From positions 24,287,092-24,351,091 of the forward strand of contig CP141143.1 in NCBI GenBank assembly GCA_035235625.1: a DNA stretch of 64,000 nt, read 5' to 3'. This stretch comes from Saururus chinensis (taxonomy: Eukaryota; Streptophyta; Magnoliopsida; Piperales; Saururaceae). The notes beneath the pieces were generated by a model that did not search any database, was not told where the DNA came from, and worked only from the letters and a program-made list of their open reading frames with translations. The position numbers were made by a program, and so were the translations under genes. Shown piece after piece: positions 36,574 to 50,473 of this stretch (its first letter is position 1; each line of letters opens with the position of its first letter).

Positions 36574-38611
36574 ATTTTTCATAAAATAATTAACGAATTA
36601 TACCATTCTAATAATTTTAGTTGTATGTCAATAGGGCCACAATGAGAAAGCCATTTTAAGTAACGCCCATTCGTTAGTTATATAGCACGGATTCTATAAA
36701 CGAGTCCAATAGGATTAGCCGTCATGTTTCTTGGGCCCATTTGTATAGCACGAATATCTACAGACCAAACCCAACAAGAAATGCCCAACAACAGAATACC
36801 TTGTCATCCAAGGTAATTCCTATAGATTGCAAGATCAAGTGCACAAAGATTTCATTTTGAGAGAAAGAGGCCCATTTTAAAAGTGCGAGTAGCCTTCAAA
36901 TTTATTTGCTGCTTAAAGTGTCTTAATATGCACAACCAATTTTGTAAAATCATAGAGTCCTAATATGTTAGTCTTCTTACAATGGCAAAGACCTCCACAA
37001 GAAAATTAACAGCAGTTACAACCATAAATACACAAAATATAGAAAAAAATCATGAATATATCATAATTGAAAGAAGCATGAATGAGATATTTATGCACAT
37101 AATGTCGATTACACCACTCGAGACTTTACAATACATGCCATCTAGAAAACAAAAGGCTATAAAATGGGAGAAGAATAGAAAGAAGAAGATAATTAAGGAC
37201 ACATTAGTATCATATGCAAGAAACTGTTGCGTGCAAAGATAGTAATATTCTAATTTTTTAAAATCAAACTCCCTTAAAAAATAATTTAACTTGTTAATCT
37301 CTTTGTTAGGATTTTTTTGGGTTGGAATCATTGTATTCTCGTAATTCGGTAAACACTTCTTGTGTTGCTCTCTATATTGAGTTATGTGGAATATACAAGC
37401 ATAGGTGAATCACTGAAGGAACTTGAACACTTTTTTAAAATATAATATTTTAATATTTAAGATTTAATTAATTTTCATGGGAACGAATCATGTATGTCAT
37501 ATCATGATTTGATGGCACGTGTATTTTGAACTTGCCTACGCTTTGCTTTTTAGGTGCCACATAATTAAAATAATCCCATATATGTATTAAGATGTGATAA
37601 AAATATTACTAGAGGAGTCTATAATGAAAGGAACTAGGAGAATTTGGAATTAAAAAAATGTTAAAGCTCATAGGATAATCTATGGGTTGTACAATAAATA
37701 GATCACAACCATAGAAAATATGGGCTATAAAGAAGATGGAAGGGAAAGAAGAAGACAGAGATGTTGTAGGGGTGGAGGAGAGAGACGTGAGATGGTAAGC
37801 CTCTATTCTTGCATTTTATGTTTGGGTTTTTGGGATGAATTTAATGGAAGAATTTTGTGGAACTTTATTGGTATTAAATTAAGGTGATTAGGAGGTTATG
37901 GGCTAAGAAAATTATTGTTTCAAAAGAAGGTCTTTATTGACATAATAAAAGGAAGTAACTCTAAAATCCTATTTCATTATGAGAAACCACATAGTAGCAA
38001 AGGTTAGTCTTTAATTGGTTTTATAAAAGGTACCTAACTCCAAAGTCCTAATTCATTATGAGAGAGCCCATGTAAAGTCCAAAAGAGAGACAACTTGTTG
38101 GAGAGTGAAACCCAATTGTTATTCATCATTATTTTCCTATTATATAATAAAATATTGTGCTTAGCACATCATTTGTGCATGCACTTTGACTAGTCTTACC
38201 AATATGGTGTTATGGCCTTCTCTCACCAAGATGGTGTTGAGAAAATGGATCCTATATCTCTATGTGTATTTTATATCTAGGGTGTGTATTTTCTTGGATT
38301 CATTTATGGTAATCACTTTTATTTAAAATTTTCTAATAAGGGGTCTTAGAATCTTTTTTACTACAAGATGATATGTTATATGTTTACCTAATTGACCACA
38401 AGTGTTAATTATATCAAACAATAATGCAAGCATATACAATCTAGAAACCTTCACAACTCATGTTCCCTCATTATATAGAACTAATTTGTCCCAAGCATTC
38501 TTAACAGAAACACAATTTGAGATTAACATGTGTTGGTTCTTTTTTACAACATTAAAAAGAGCACCTAGAGCCTTACTGTTTTGATTTGTCATCTTTCATT
38601 CTATATTTATA
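36574..38611. other. Gene-free AT-rich region
   Basis: Nothing supportable as a gene. Open frames are short and of AT-rich composition. 37920-38080 contains a loose direct repeat (AAGGTACCTAACTCCAAAGTCC against AGGAAGTAACTCTAAAATCC). Confidence 0.5.
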
Positions 38612-40959
38612 ATGTCCCTGATTTTTCTATAGGGTAAAGGCACCCTTCTTGCGCCATCTAACTGCCAATTGGCACCGTCACAAGCTACTTTTGAACACTA
38701 GAACCCTCATCCATCTCTTATTTGTCCTTCAACAACCACCCATGCCCTCCCCCCCTCTTGTTAGTCATCGATGATGTGAAATCAATGTCGTTGTCCACTA
38801 GTGATTTTGGAGTCTTGTGGCTGGCTGAGCACTTCTCCACCATTGTCCAAACTTCATTTGGCCCACCCCTATTTCCAGTCAAACTTCCATTCCTTTAGGC
38901 ATGACCTTGCTCCAGGATGCTCCTTGTGTGGTGCTGTGGACCTCAAGTTCTTTGCCATGAGTGCAATTAAGTCCCTGTTTTGCTGAGATTACCTCTAATG
39001 TTTCCTAATATACGATGTCCTTGGCTGCAAATTTGCCTCCAACTCTACCACCATCATGTGTTCACCATCGAACTGGTGTAGATTGCAAGGTAGGGGACTT
39101 TAAATTAGTAATCTCATGATAATATGCTTGGATTGATTAGCAACATGTTAGGATTGTTGAGATTTAATGTTGTGAATGATGATTCTATTGCATTGTGTAA
39201 GACATAGAAAATGATGAAATGCTTTATGTGAAATAACATGCGAGGCATATGTGTTGTAAATTACCTGATTAAGATGAACAAAACAATGTTATTACACCAT
39301 GTACATTGTTAGTCTTAAGGTATGATTAGATTAGGGTTGTAATTGAGTTAGATTTAAAATTGAAGGACTTGTAAAACAAGAGTAGACATGTTCTAAAGTT
39401 TCAAGGGATGAAGACTATTACGAGTGTTAGAGTTCAAAGGTAAATTACACACACTCATGTATACAAATCACTTAGAATTTAATAGAAATAATCCTTAAGA
39501 GTGATTTTAAGTGTTTTGGGAAAAGATGACAAAAAATCTCAAAATTATACATTAGAGATCAATCAGTTTTGAACACACAGTCAGAATGATTGATAGCTTA
39601 TCAATTTTTTATTTTGTACCTGTGGGACAAAATAATCAATTGCCTGGGTAAAAGATTGATCACTTTGTGATTTCATTCAAAACAAAAAGGATGAACGATC
39701 AATCACCTCAAGAAATAATTGATCACTTTATAAAATAGTTACCTAGTTTAGGATTCTAGAATATAGTCTTTTCAAACTTGGGTTCTTTTAACCTTAGTCA
39801 TTTTTTGAGTCTATAAAAGGCCTAAGCATTAACAAAATAAGAGAAAGGAAAACCACTATTTGAGAGAAAAAAAAAGGGAGACTTTGCTTAGAATTTTCCT
39901 TAAATCATCATAGTTTTTTATAAAGAAAATTTTTTATGGGTGAGATTACTTTGATTCACATAAATTGAAGATAGTGATTGCATAATAACACAACAACTTG
40001 AAGAGTTGATGCAGTTTTCTTCACCAAGGAGTGATTGAAGAAACTCAAAGGAAGATCAACGAGTCTTTGATTGAGGAGCTAGAAGAAGATGGAAACGAAA
40101 CATGAAGATGGAAAACTTCAACTGTTTGAGGAAGAAGAAACTTGAAGGCTAACAAAAAATGAGGACTAAATAGAGAAAAAATATTTTCATTTGTGTCAAG
40201 TTAAGAGATTAGTTGGTTGTTCTAGGTTTTGTAAGTTATTGATGTCTAGTGCATTGATTTGACCTTTTGAGGTTGTCGTGATTTTTTACCATAATTGGGA
40301 TTTTTCATATAAAAATCGGTATAGTATTTGCATGATTTTGTGGATGTTGATTGATAGATTCATCATAGCACTTATAATTTCAATTTAGTTTCAGCTATAT
40401 GAAAGTTTTGTGCTAGAAGAGGTCATCTCTCTCAATTCTTTCTTTGTTTAAATTACTAGTTTTAGGAGCAATATGATGATTTATTAGATTTGTGATAGAT
40501 ACCAAACTCCCAATATTTATGAATCTTCACTTGATGAGCATGTAAGTTATAAGTATGTTTTACATTTGGATCATGTGTATGTTAGTTGGGTGGTTAATAA
40601 GTATGTCAGTAAGGTATGTCATGAATGATGAGTAAGCAAGAGATATGTACAGTGCATAGTAGGTTACGTAGGATCAATTATGCATTAGTTTTGATATGAA
40701 TTTGTAACTGTATGTTTGATGTCGGTAGGCATATGCTTGTCAGGCTAAGATTTGTTTGGATTGGATCAAATGTTGAAGCAACAAGTAGAAAACTTGGGGA
40801 TTCTGTGAGTAAGTAGACTCATGGTTTGGAGCTTATGTGATAGACTCTAAGATAGTAAGATTTTATACCATAATTATACTAGCATAATGTACGTAAAATA
40901 AATTGGAATGTAAAGAAAATAAGTAAGGTAATTAGTATGAGTTTGATGACCTTAGTTAG
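38612..40959 (+). other. LTR-like block, no gene
   Basis: Starts near AATGTCCCTGATTTTTC, almost identical to the word opening the next block at 40960. CACCATCAT...CATCGAACT...GCAAGGTAGGGGAC at about 39047-39100 resembles CACCATCAT...ATATCGAACT...ACAAGGTAGGAGAC at about 42226-42275. This suggests two related retroelement leaders side by side. No domain was found. Confidence 0.35.
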
Positions 40960-43411
40960 TGTAATGTCCCTGATTTTTATGTAATTTTTTATAATTTTTC
41001 TATAATTTATACTCGTACTTCTAGTGGGGGAATTTAACACTTTAGTATATTTATTTTGTGTATTTTACCTCAATATTCTTACGTATAGAGCTGGGTGTGG
41101 AGCTTAGTCGTAGGTTGGGGGCTACAACATGCCATAGAAACTTTTGGTGCGAAAAAGGAAGAAAAACAAATTAAGCGGAAGATAAAAAGAGAAAAAAGTG
41201 TTTAATGCATAAAATAATGTTTTGGTGTGTAGAGAGGGTTTTGAAGTATAAAAAAGGACTTAGATGCATAAAAGAAGACTTTAGTGCAGAGAATGTGGGC
41301 TTCGGTGCGCTCGAGGGAACTCGGGAGAGTGGGAAGGCAGTTTCCACATGCCAATTGGTAGTATTACGCATCAAAGGGTGGGCCAAAAGGGAGGTATTAA
41401 AAAAACATCAAAGTTGAACGCGATCAGTGTTCTACTTCGACACGAGTGAACACCCCCCCTCCTACTAGTAGTCTCTTAGCTATGCACCACCACCTCCCCT
41501 CTGTTGAGACCCTTCTGTCCGGCCGCCATGGACTGGGCGGCACTGCCTTGAGCTGTTGTCACCCCCTTGCTTCCTCTATTTTTGTCTACTAGCTTTTGTC
41601 ACCCTTTTTCTTTGGTTTTGGCTAAAACCATTGTTGGAGCTGGTTTTGGCCACTGCCGTGAGCCGTTTTCGGCTGGCCACCACTCTGCCACCCCACCTAC
41701 AGCCCAGATCTCCCTCCCCATGACCTTCTTTTCCCTCTCTAACCTTTCTTCTGCCCTCCCCTTCAATCCGTTTTCTGATTTAGGCTGGGACAACATGTTT
41801 TTGGAGGTATTCGACAACTGGATCTGGCCACCACCACTCTTGTCCCCCTCTTCCTCACCTCTCGGCCCATACCCACTCCCCCTAGCCCCTTTTTCGTGGA
41901 CATCAGACTCCAAAACCACTCTTGTGACCTCCATTTGGGTGGTTCCAGTTCCTAGTAATTGGATGCAACCTTCCTACAACCAGGTAGCAAGCCTTAATGT
42001 AGTCTCAGCCGTTGACCCCCTCTCCTCAACAACCCTTTTGGGCTCTTTTATGCCTTGACCACCCTCGTGCATGTTGTTGGAGGCTTTTGGGTCATCATGC
42101 ACCTCTTTAGGACTGGCTACAACCTACTTAAACCCTCAGCAAGTTCCCTTTTGACATTTTTCACCCCCTGGGCAGCCCCTTTTCTTCAAAGGCCATGCCT
42201 TGGACTGCGAGAATGGTCTCCAATGCCACCATCATAGTGCGCCCTGATATCGAACTCACCTAAATGACAAGGTAGGAGACATTGTAATTTCGTATTGGCA
42301 TGCTTGTATGTTATTATGCCTACTAGGACCAAGACAAATAAATTATATTGACACACGATGTTAATAATTTTGTGTATGTTAGCATGGCATGAGATTGTGG
42401 GAATGATAATTCAATTGTGCGTTTAATGGCTTGATGATTGTTGGGTTGTTCGTATGCTCATAGGAAGGATTTTTCTGTAAGCTAGTAAATGAATTTGTTG
42501 AATGTCTATGCTATTACTCATTGGCCAAATACCTATGCAAAGAATTCCATGCATGCTAGTTAGAGGGACTATTTATATCCTTATGCGATGAAGTATATAC
42601 ATGCTACTTAGTTGGATTGTTCATATGTTTATGCTATGAATTAAGAGTATGTTAGATGTATGTTTGACACTTTATAAGTTATGTCAGTTTTGTTATGTGT
42701 GGATTTTGTTGTGGAATTGAGGGTGTTTGTGTGTATGTTATCGATGAGGGTGTGTTTGTGTTTATGTTTTTCTGCTTCACATTAATGTTTAATGAATGTT
42801 GCTATGTATAAACTTATAGAGTTTACTAATTAAAACTCTCCTATTGAGTATGTTAATACTTATTTTTTCTCTTTTTAGCCTCATATATTCTGGAGGCTTT
42901 TGTAGATCCTTCATTGAGAGCTCTAAGACTCTTACTTTCGTTGGTGGATCAATCTTTGTTGGCTCTAATTGTACTTTGACTCAATTTTAGTCCTTATTAT
43001 TTTTCCACAACTTAATGTATCGTTTTGATAACTTATATATTGGGTGGAATAAGAGTTTGATATGTAGATATATTTCTGGACTTATCTATAAAACTTTACA
43101 CTTCATACTATTATGGGATTTGTACTCAGTGATGTCTGAATTATGTTTATGTGATTAAGCCCATGGTCATGACATTTGATTTTGTACATTTTTTTAAAAT
43201 TCATGCATGAGAATATTTGATTAGATGAATAATGATTTGTAAAATTTTATGTTGAAATAATTTATGTATGATGATTTAAATTTATAAAAAATATTTTCAC
43301 ATGTTTTGGATTTTGTCAAATTTCATGAATTATAGCCATTATATTGCATAAAAATTTCTTGAATATTTAAGGAAATGTATGAAAAAATATTGGGCATTAT
43401 AGTAGAAATAT
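40960..43411 (+). other. LTR-like block, no gene
   Basis: Opens TGTAATGTCCCTGATTTTTATG, a typical LTR start. A CT-rich segment (41440-42200) includes a 163-codon open frame (41567-42058) that is Ser/Pro/Leu-rich and matches no family I know. No matching 3' end or target duplication was found. Confidence 0.35.
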
Positions 43412-43569
43412 GATATTCATAGTCCACTTTATCTACACCAAAAACCTTACTTCACCTCTTCTTAGAAGGAGAAGCTGAGTTATACCTGATAACATGGAGA
43501 TTCACTTTTCCCTATCCAATCAAATATGGAGTATGGCTTTTGGTGTAGAGAAAGTGGAGTAGGGATATC
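43412..43569. mobile_element. Inverted-repeat MITE (AAAAGCC family)
   Basis: The left end GATATTCATAGTCCACTT continues into TATCTACACCAAAAACC. The right end, reverse-complemented, is GATATCCCTACTCCACTT then TCTCTACACCAAAAGCC. Terminal repeats of about 35 bp enclose about 85 bp of non-coding sequence. It matches the element at 36423-36573 in its arms. Confidence 0.75.
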
Positions 43570-43940
43570 AATTTTCATGACAATATCATCCCATTTAGAT
43601 TCTAGTTTTAAGATTTTCTAACCATATTTATCTTTCGTTATTGGAGGAATCCAACTTTTCACCATAACTTTTTAAGCATTACCACCTAAGTATTGGATGA
43701 AGACTATCATTCAATTCCTTTAGTAGGAGAAGTTTTGGTCATCAAATAAAGGTGGTTGATTCATAGGATTCTCTAAGTTTATTATGTTCCTTAACTTTCT
43801 ACGTCAAACTTCACGATAACTCAAAACTAGCATGATTTCATGACTAACTCCATAAACTCTCTGAATTGCTACCCAAGTCGAACTCCAAAACTCATCAAAC
43901 TCCATTAGCTAATATAATTTCCTCTTCTAAAATACATTTG

Positions 43941-43945
<5 letters not shown>

Positions 43946-44018
<73 letters not shown>

Positions 44019-44023
44019 AATAA
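43946..44023. repeat. (AT)n microsatellite with (ATA)n tail
   Basis: An AT run from 43946 to about 44004 passes directly into seven ATA/TAA units ending near 44023. Confidence 0.96.
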
Positions 44024-47000
44024 ACTATAGTTATAATTTTTATCTTATTCTAAGCTGAATATTGATATGTCCCACCCCTATTAAAACTCGATTGGAATTG
44101 TATTTCAGCTTTCCTAGATTAGATTTCCTTTCCTAGAGTAAGTAGGATTTTCTATTTTGATTTAATTGCCATTCACAATTAGACTAGGATTATCTTTCCT
44201 TATGCTAGAAGGAATAATTCCTAATTGTCCTATAAATTATAGTGCACAACCATGTGCTAATCAATCAATGAAAAATTCAGCAATTAGTCTAGTTAATTAT
44301 TTTACTCTCCCTATCTTTCTTCTCTCTTCTTTTCCCCTTTCCCCTTAGATTTTCCTGTGTAGACTGTGGTTTACATCAAATATATATACTAATTTTTCAT
44401 AAATTAAGTTTTTTTCCTTGTTAAAAAATAATGTTACATTTTTACAATTTTTTACATTTTCATACATGAAAAATAAATTTATTTTTGTTATTTTTATTTT
44501 AGTTAAAATTTTTATATAAAATATTCAAATTTTATTTATAATTCATTTTGACTCCATGAAAACTACGAGTCAACTCCACTCAAATAGTTTTGGAGCCTGA
44601 GTCCAATTATGAGTTATTGAACATTGATGAAGAGGGCTCACATATCATAAAGGATCTACGTCACGCCCCAACACCCTCAAGCTAAACCCGGTCCAAGGGG
44701 AAAGTGGCACATGGTGCAATGAAATATCATGGGTTTGTGGAAGATTTAATCCCTATTTGGGTAATTCACCACGGAGTTGCGCACATCAACTTTGTATAAG
44801 AGCGAAATAAGAAATTAAAGGACTACTAAATGAAAAATTAGTCCATATATCAACCTACATACTTAATCTAAAATAGCCCACACTTGGCTTAAGTATAAAA
44901 GTATAAGCCAAAACCGGAGAATAAAAGTCTAAGATGACACCGGCTAATAAAGTGTAAAATATAACAAAGTAGGTAAAAGTCATAATACAAAATGCTACAT
45001 AAGCAACCATACAACTCATGATCTCAAAGTGACCCCACTTAAGCAACATCATCAGCCATATGCTCCACAAAAAGTCCATCCGGACCCCCTACATAATAAG
45101 ACATGCAACCCAAAAAAAAACACTACAAAAAGGTGAGCCATAAGCTCAGCAAGGGTTTTAAAATACGGAAAGTAAATTTAAGATGACACCATAGGCATAA
45201 ATAAAAAATATTCATTAAACAAATACTCCATCATACCCATCCATTTTGGAATATCTACATAAACTTGTGCATTTATGTCATCATTTACCATCTATATGCA
45301 TCTACTCATACCATATGTAAGTCATACTATCTCTAGCATATTCCATTAACACATTCTCATGACACATATTATTACATATTCAAATCATCTACACATCATG
45401 CTATAACCCATAACATCTCATCATTAAATTCTCATGCCTCCTGTGTATTATGGGTTTAACATAACTCATATCAATCATACATCATCATGTGTACACATAA
45501 TCATATCCTACATGAATGACTTTTCAACATCAACATATCATGCATAGTTATTTTGTAATAAAAATATTCACCCTACAATGCAAGTATCTCAAATACACTA
45601 ACATGCAATTTAAGTCATACCCACATGTGTAACATGAGCTTCCTTATCCTTATACAATAATTGTGTAATTGAGTATAATATCACATACACATAAAACAAC
45701 AACAATTGATTAATGTCTCATAAAATAGAGAGAATGAACCTTCTCATCAGGGTCAAAACCTCGAGCACGAGTTTCTCATCAAGATAGTCCTGAGTACTAC
45801 TACTCATCAAGACAATCTCGAACATAACTGCTCATCAAAATGGACCCGAGCACTATATGTGGTAAGCCGATGCATTCAGACATACCACCTGGATTCTCAG
45901 GGTCCAGATATCTCATTAAATAGCACAAATAGCATTCCGTTCTTCTCAAACCGGGGACGTATCAAGTCTCGAGCAATATTGCTCATCAAGACTAAGTCTC
46001 CAACATTATTGCTCATCAAGATTGAATTCAAAACAAATAATGTCCTTTCAGACCCAAACCAATACAATAAGCCTTCAATCGATTAATTCAATACTTAATG
46101 ACATCCACTTGCATCCAATTGATCAAACCTAGCTAATCACAAATAGTCTTATTTATAAATCATTATCATGATGCTTGCAACATGGTACATACATTAGCAA
46201 CGCTACATGAGTCTAAATATAAGAGTCATGCTCAAATCAGTCCACATGTGCATCAATCATGGTCCATTTGTGTCAAATAATCATTACAAATAACTACACA
46301 AGAGTGTACATAAATTGTAGTGTTCAAGTCTAAGTAAAAACATATAAAGCATGAACAACCCATAATCAAATTTATATACATGCATCCATGATTTTATCAT
46401 AGTTCTTCCTTATTGAAATAATGAAGAAAATATGATGAAAACCTCAAAATACAAGTCCAAGATAATATAACATCATCTACTAGACTTAGGTAAGGATAAA
46501 CATCATTATACTTAAGCTAAAGCATGAAAACATGATTCCCCAACAATTAGCATAACATGTGCAAGCATATATGCACATCTGCATGGTTGAACTAATTGGA
46601 ATCATCAAGCAAATCATGAAGTAGTCATTAAACATGAATTTATGGCAAATAGAATTTCATGTTAAAACTTACCAAACATAGCCTAAATTATGCTTGAACT
46701 AAATCATAAATTCCAAACTGACCATTATACAATCCCAACAGCATATATAGGTAATAATAACTCATTCAACCATAAGAAATTAGATTTATAGATAGAAAAT
46801 AAGAAATGACTAAAATATACAAGAATGACAAAAACTGTTGTTTGGCCGTTTAAATGCCATACTGAGCTGCTCGAACTCCCTTAACAATTCAAATTTAGTT
46901 CGTCTTCAACCTCACAAACATCAAACCGAAAATACCTAAAAATGCGAAGAAAATGCTAAAATTATTCTAGAACTTTATGATATCAAAATGCAAACCTAAG

Positions 47001-48103
47001 ACATGATATATCTACTCATTCTTAAGCTTAAACCCAAGAAAATTAACACAAATAATATGCCTTTAATAATCCACTATTAAAACACATAACAAGAAAGGAC
47101 CCACTTAGAATCCATTCCAACACAAAATCCAAAGCATAAAATCACTTGAGATGAAAACCCCTTACCTTTATGAAGTTCTTGGGTTGAAATTAAAGCTCTA
47201 CTTCGCAAGACACCCTACCTAAAATTAGGGTTTGATTAATACTAAATCAAAATCGATTATTAAGCTTAAATAACCTTACAAACTAGTAGATCTAGGTTTT
47301 CCATTGAGTAAAAACAAAAACCCCTTTTTTAGGGTTTAAAATAGAGATTGAAAATAATATTTTTAATGGGAGAAATCAAGAATCCATTTAGGGGAAAGTA
47401 GGATTATGAGAGATTAAGAAAAAATCTAGAAGATTAGGGAAGATTTAGTGCTAAAACACTTACCAAATTGAGTTTTCCTCTTTGGGCAGTGGGGGACTAG
47501 GGCACTTCTTAGCCTCCTAGCATAGCCCTTTCCCAATTGGAAAATGGGTTAAGGCTTTCCTTATATATTAAGCTATTGGGATATAAATATTAATTGTTGG
47601 GCTATAAATACCATTATAATGCCCTAAGTGGCTAATTAGGCTCATTTAAAGGCTAAAAATGAATTTAAAAAATTTAAAACTCATCAATTTGAAATAATTG
47701 AAGTTTAGTGTAATGTGGGATACTCACTGTCTAAACATGGATGTGGGGCTCATGGTGGGGTCCACTCCCTAAATTTAAGAAAAATTTTCATAAAATCTTA
47801 AAAATTTCTTAAAAATAAAATAAATTGAATTTGATATTAAAACTCATAGAAATGAAATTAAACCTTGTTAAAATATCATTACCAACCCTTAACTCTAAAA
47901 TCAAGTAAAATCGATAAATTTGAGCAAAACCACATAATAACATGCAATTAAATCAAAATTAAACCAGGTTAAACTTAGAGATCTTATAGTCTAAATGTTG
48001 TGATTACAATTCTATAAATATAAGTACATAATAGGGAATTTAATTCTCACTATTAATAACATGAAGGGCTTTATCTATCCAAAAGCATCATTGTAATAAG
48101 TTA
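44024..48103 (-). other. Gene-free region, LTR-like on the minus strand
   Basis: Read on the minus strand, 44654-44680 is CTTGAGGGTGTTGGGGCGTGACG, a typical 3' end of a plant gypsy LTR. Around 47740-47775 the minus strand has GGACCCCACCATGAGCCCC, typical of the 5' part of such LTRs. A 3 kb LTR or a nest of LTRs between them is likely, but its start and target duplication were not found. No supported gene. Confidence 0.4.
45743..46022. repeat. Degenerate CTCATCAAGA tandem array
   Basis: CTCATCA(A/G) words occur at 45743, 45775, 45803, 45831, 45982 and 46012, at spacings of 28-32 bp within the two clusters, usually preceded by a CGAGCA-like word. An imperfect 30-bp-unit tandem repeat interrupted in the middle. 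Confidence 0.7.
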
Positions 48104-48205
48104 CTCTCAGTCCAAAATTAATAATATTGATTGGTTTTCTTAAGTGAACTAATTTTAGTTTATTTTGAAAAACCCAATCCACACATTAAATTAGAACAGA
48201 GGGAG
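48104..48205. mobile_element. Stowaway-like MITE
   Basis: CTCTCAGTCCAAAATTAATA at the left mirrors TTAAATTAGAACAGAGGGAG at the right. TA flanks at 48102-48103 and 48206-48207. Confidence 0.75.
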
Positions 48206-48975
48206 TATCTTCGATACGTTGATTTGTGCTAATTGGATCTCTTTAAATTGGGGAATAAGTCGAATGCTTGTGGTGTATGTTGAAGGATGTCGCTCTTACC
48301 TTTACAAAATATGTATCTTGGCTATTCTTCTTGATATTTTCTTGTATGATCATCATTCTTACTTTTTTTTTGTTTATACAAAATCATCCTTCATACTTGC
48401 AACTTTGAAAGGCATATAAATGTTCAATGTTGATTTTATTCACGATTCCAAATAGTTAACACCAAGCATAGTAAAAAAAATAGACAAATTGACTTGAATG
48501 TGTATAAATGCTGATATTGAGGAACGCAGCCTAAGTTTAAAAGTCATAGTGAATGAGATGGATCAACAAGCTTATTACCTAGTTAGTCCAATCCAGGCCT
48601 GCAGAATGGAGTCTCCTATCATTCTAGGAATTGTAACCTAAAATTCAAACCCCCCACATTCTCTTAATAAAAGCTATACATAATGTTAGAGATTGAGTTC
48701 ACAAACCTCCCCTTGACTTCCACAACTAAGTTGTGACAGTTGTTCCCATGTTAGAAGGCAACAAGATTTTCATCTGTGTGTTCCGAAAATGAAGGCGGCC
48801 TTTTGTCAATCAGGCAGTTGAAATCCAAACCCACTCCACAAGATATTAAACAGTCGTGACCGGTGGGGTGTAGCAGGTTCAAGTCGCCATGAATTTTATA
48901 ATTTTCAGCTATGTGGCACTTATATCATACGTTTAATATTGGTTTCTTGCACAAAATTTGACCACCCGTAACCTA

Positions 48976-49092
48976 TATTCTCTTTGTCTCATATTAAATA
49001 TTTTATTTAATTTAAAAAATTGAACTAAAATTAATTTAATTTAAAAATTAAATAAGATACTTAAAGTTGTTGCAGTGAAAGAGTCCTCTTAT
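48976..49092. mobile_element. Degenerate Stowaway-like MITE
   Basis: TATTCTCTTTGTCTCATATTAA resembles a Stowaway end, and the centre has the TTTAAAAAATTGAACTAAAATTAAT hairpin seen in the other copies. The right end is poorly preserved (GTGAAAGAGTC). Confidence 0.45.
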
Positions 49093-50368
49093 ATAGGGCC
49101 TATGACCCAGCTTAGTGACAAACAAAACAGTCTAGCTCTTATGGCATTTCCCAACCTCTTCCTCTACTGGACAGTGCCACTAGAGTTTGGCATCGCTTAG
49201 TCTGATGCACACTTTGACTTCCTGAGCTTTAACAGCCATTTGGGTGCTATTTTAGTAACGTGCAAGAAATCTGTTTATGCTACCACTCTAGCATGTAAAA
49301 AATCTCTTCTGGGTTGAGTGCATCTTCGGCCTTAGAACCTACTCAGAGATTAATTTTCTTTAAACAAGATTCAAAACAATAAGAATGACAGAAATGATAG
49401 TTAATGCATGGGTTAATACATCTTAATTAAATAAAGAGGGTGTTTTTGGAATTTGACACCATTAAATGATAATGCACTGAAGTCCAGGCGAGGATGAAGC
49501 AAATGGCAGGGACTGGGGGAGGTGCCATGAATGAAGCAGAGCACTGTAGTCAACAAACAGAAACCAATCCCATCAATGTGGCAGAAAGATGAAACGGAAA
49601 ACCCAAGAAAAGCCCATCATGCGGATCGAAGCTTTCCATATATAGAAGGCGTCTGGGCCCCACCTCTCCATATCAGACTCCACTGGGAGGCGTGGAATCA
49701 TGAAGGCCCATGTCGCCTGCTCCTAAATGCAGTGGATCCTTTTTTGATCACACAATAAAGCTAGGGTTGTTACTATTTTTAGTAATATGCCTATCCACTG
49801 TGCACCACAGTAATCACATTGTTTCAACTGAAAACTCCCCTCAGATTCCCCGGCCATTGCCCTAATGCCCTATTTGGCTAAAGTGCCTTCACCCTCAATC
49901 TTGTGCTGGATTCATCTCACTTCTCTCTCTCCCTGCAACTTCCTCAATCCTTATCTTACATACAAAAGAAACCATAGTTGAGAAGCTCCTTAATTTTACG
50001 CATTTTCCTTTTGAGAGATAGAGTTTGTTTCTTAAATGAATGTAAAACCATGAGAAGGAAGAGGAAGATTGATCATGATAAAATTAATGGCTCTTTATAA
50101 AACTTATTACCCTGTTAATATGGCGCACGTGTGCGCTAGGCGAATATGGGCAACACGATTTAGATCACGCGGCCCATATTTTTAAGGGACCCACTTATCT
50201 AGGGAGGTGCCAGATGACAATAAGACGGCTCCCATATGCATTCTTATTAACTATTTCCTAAAACTTATGTAATTATTATAAGTCTAATTTCTTAAATCGA
50301 GCTTTCAGTAATCAATGATGCATCTAATCATTTTAACTGTCGTCACAGCTAATAATGATGCAGTTTGC

Positions 50369-50473
50369 ACTCCCTCGTCTCATTGTTATAGTTCTATTTA
50401 GTTTTTTAAAATAAATTAAAACTAATTCATTTTAAAAATTAAATAAGACCGTTAAAATGTGATGGAGGCAGTA
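50369..50473. mobile_element. Stowaway-like MITE
   Basis: CTCCCTCGTCTCATTGTTATAG at the left mirrors TAAAATGTGATGGAGGCAG at the right, around a TTTAGTTTTTTAAAATAAAT / ATTCATTTTAAAAATTAAAT hairpin. A TA is clear on the right flank only. Confidence 0.6.

Noticed and set aside
41567-42058. 163-codon + strand open frame
   Set aside because: Ser/Pro/Leu-rich, sits in an LTR-like CT-rich block, no domain.
48870-48900. GGTTCAAGTCG, a box B-like word
   Set aside because: No box A at tRNA spacing and no cloverleaf. Probably chance.
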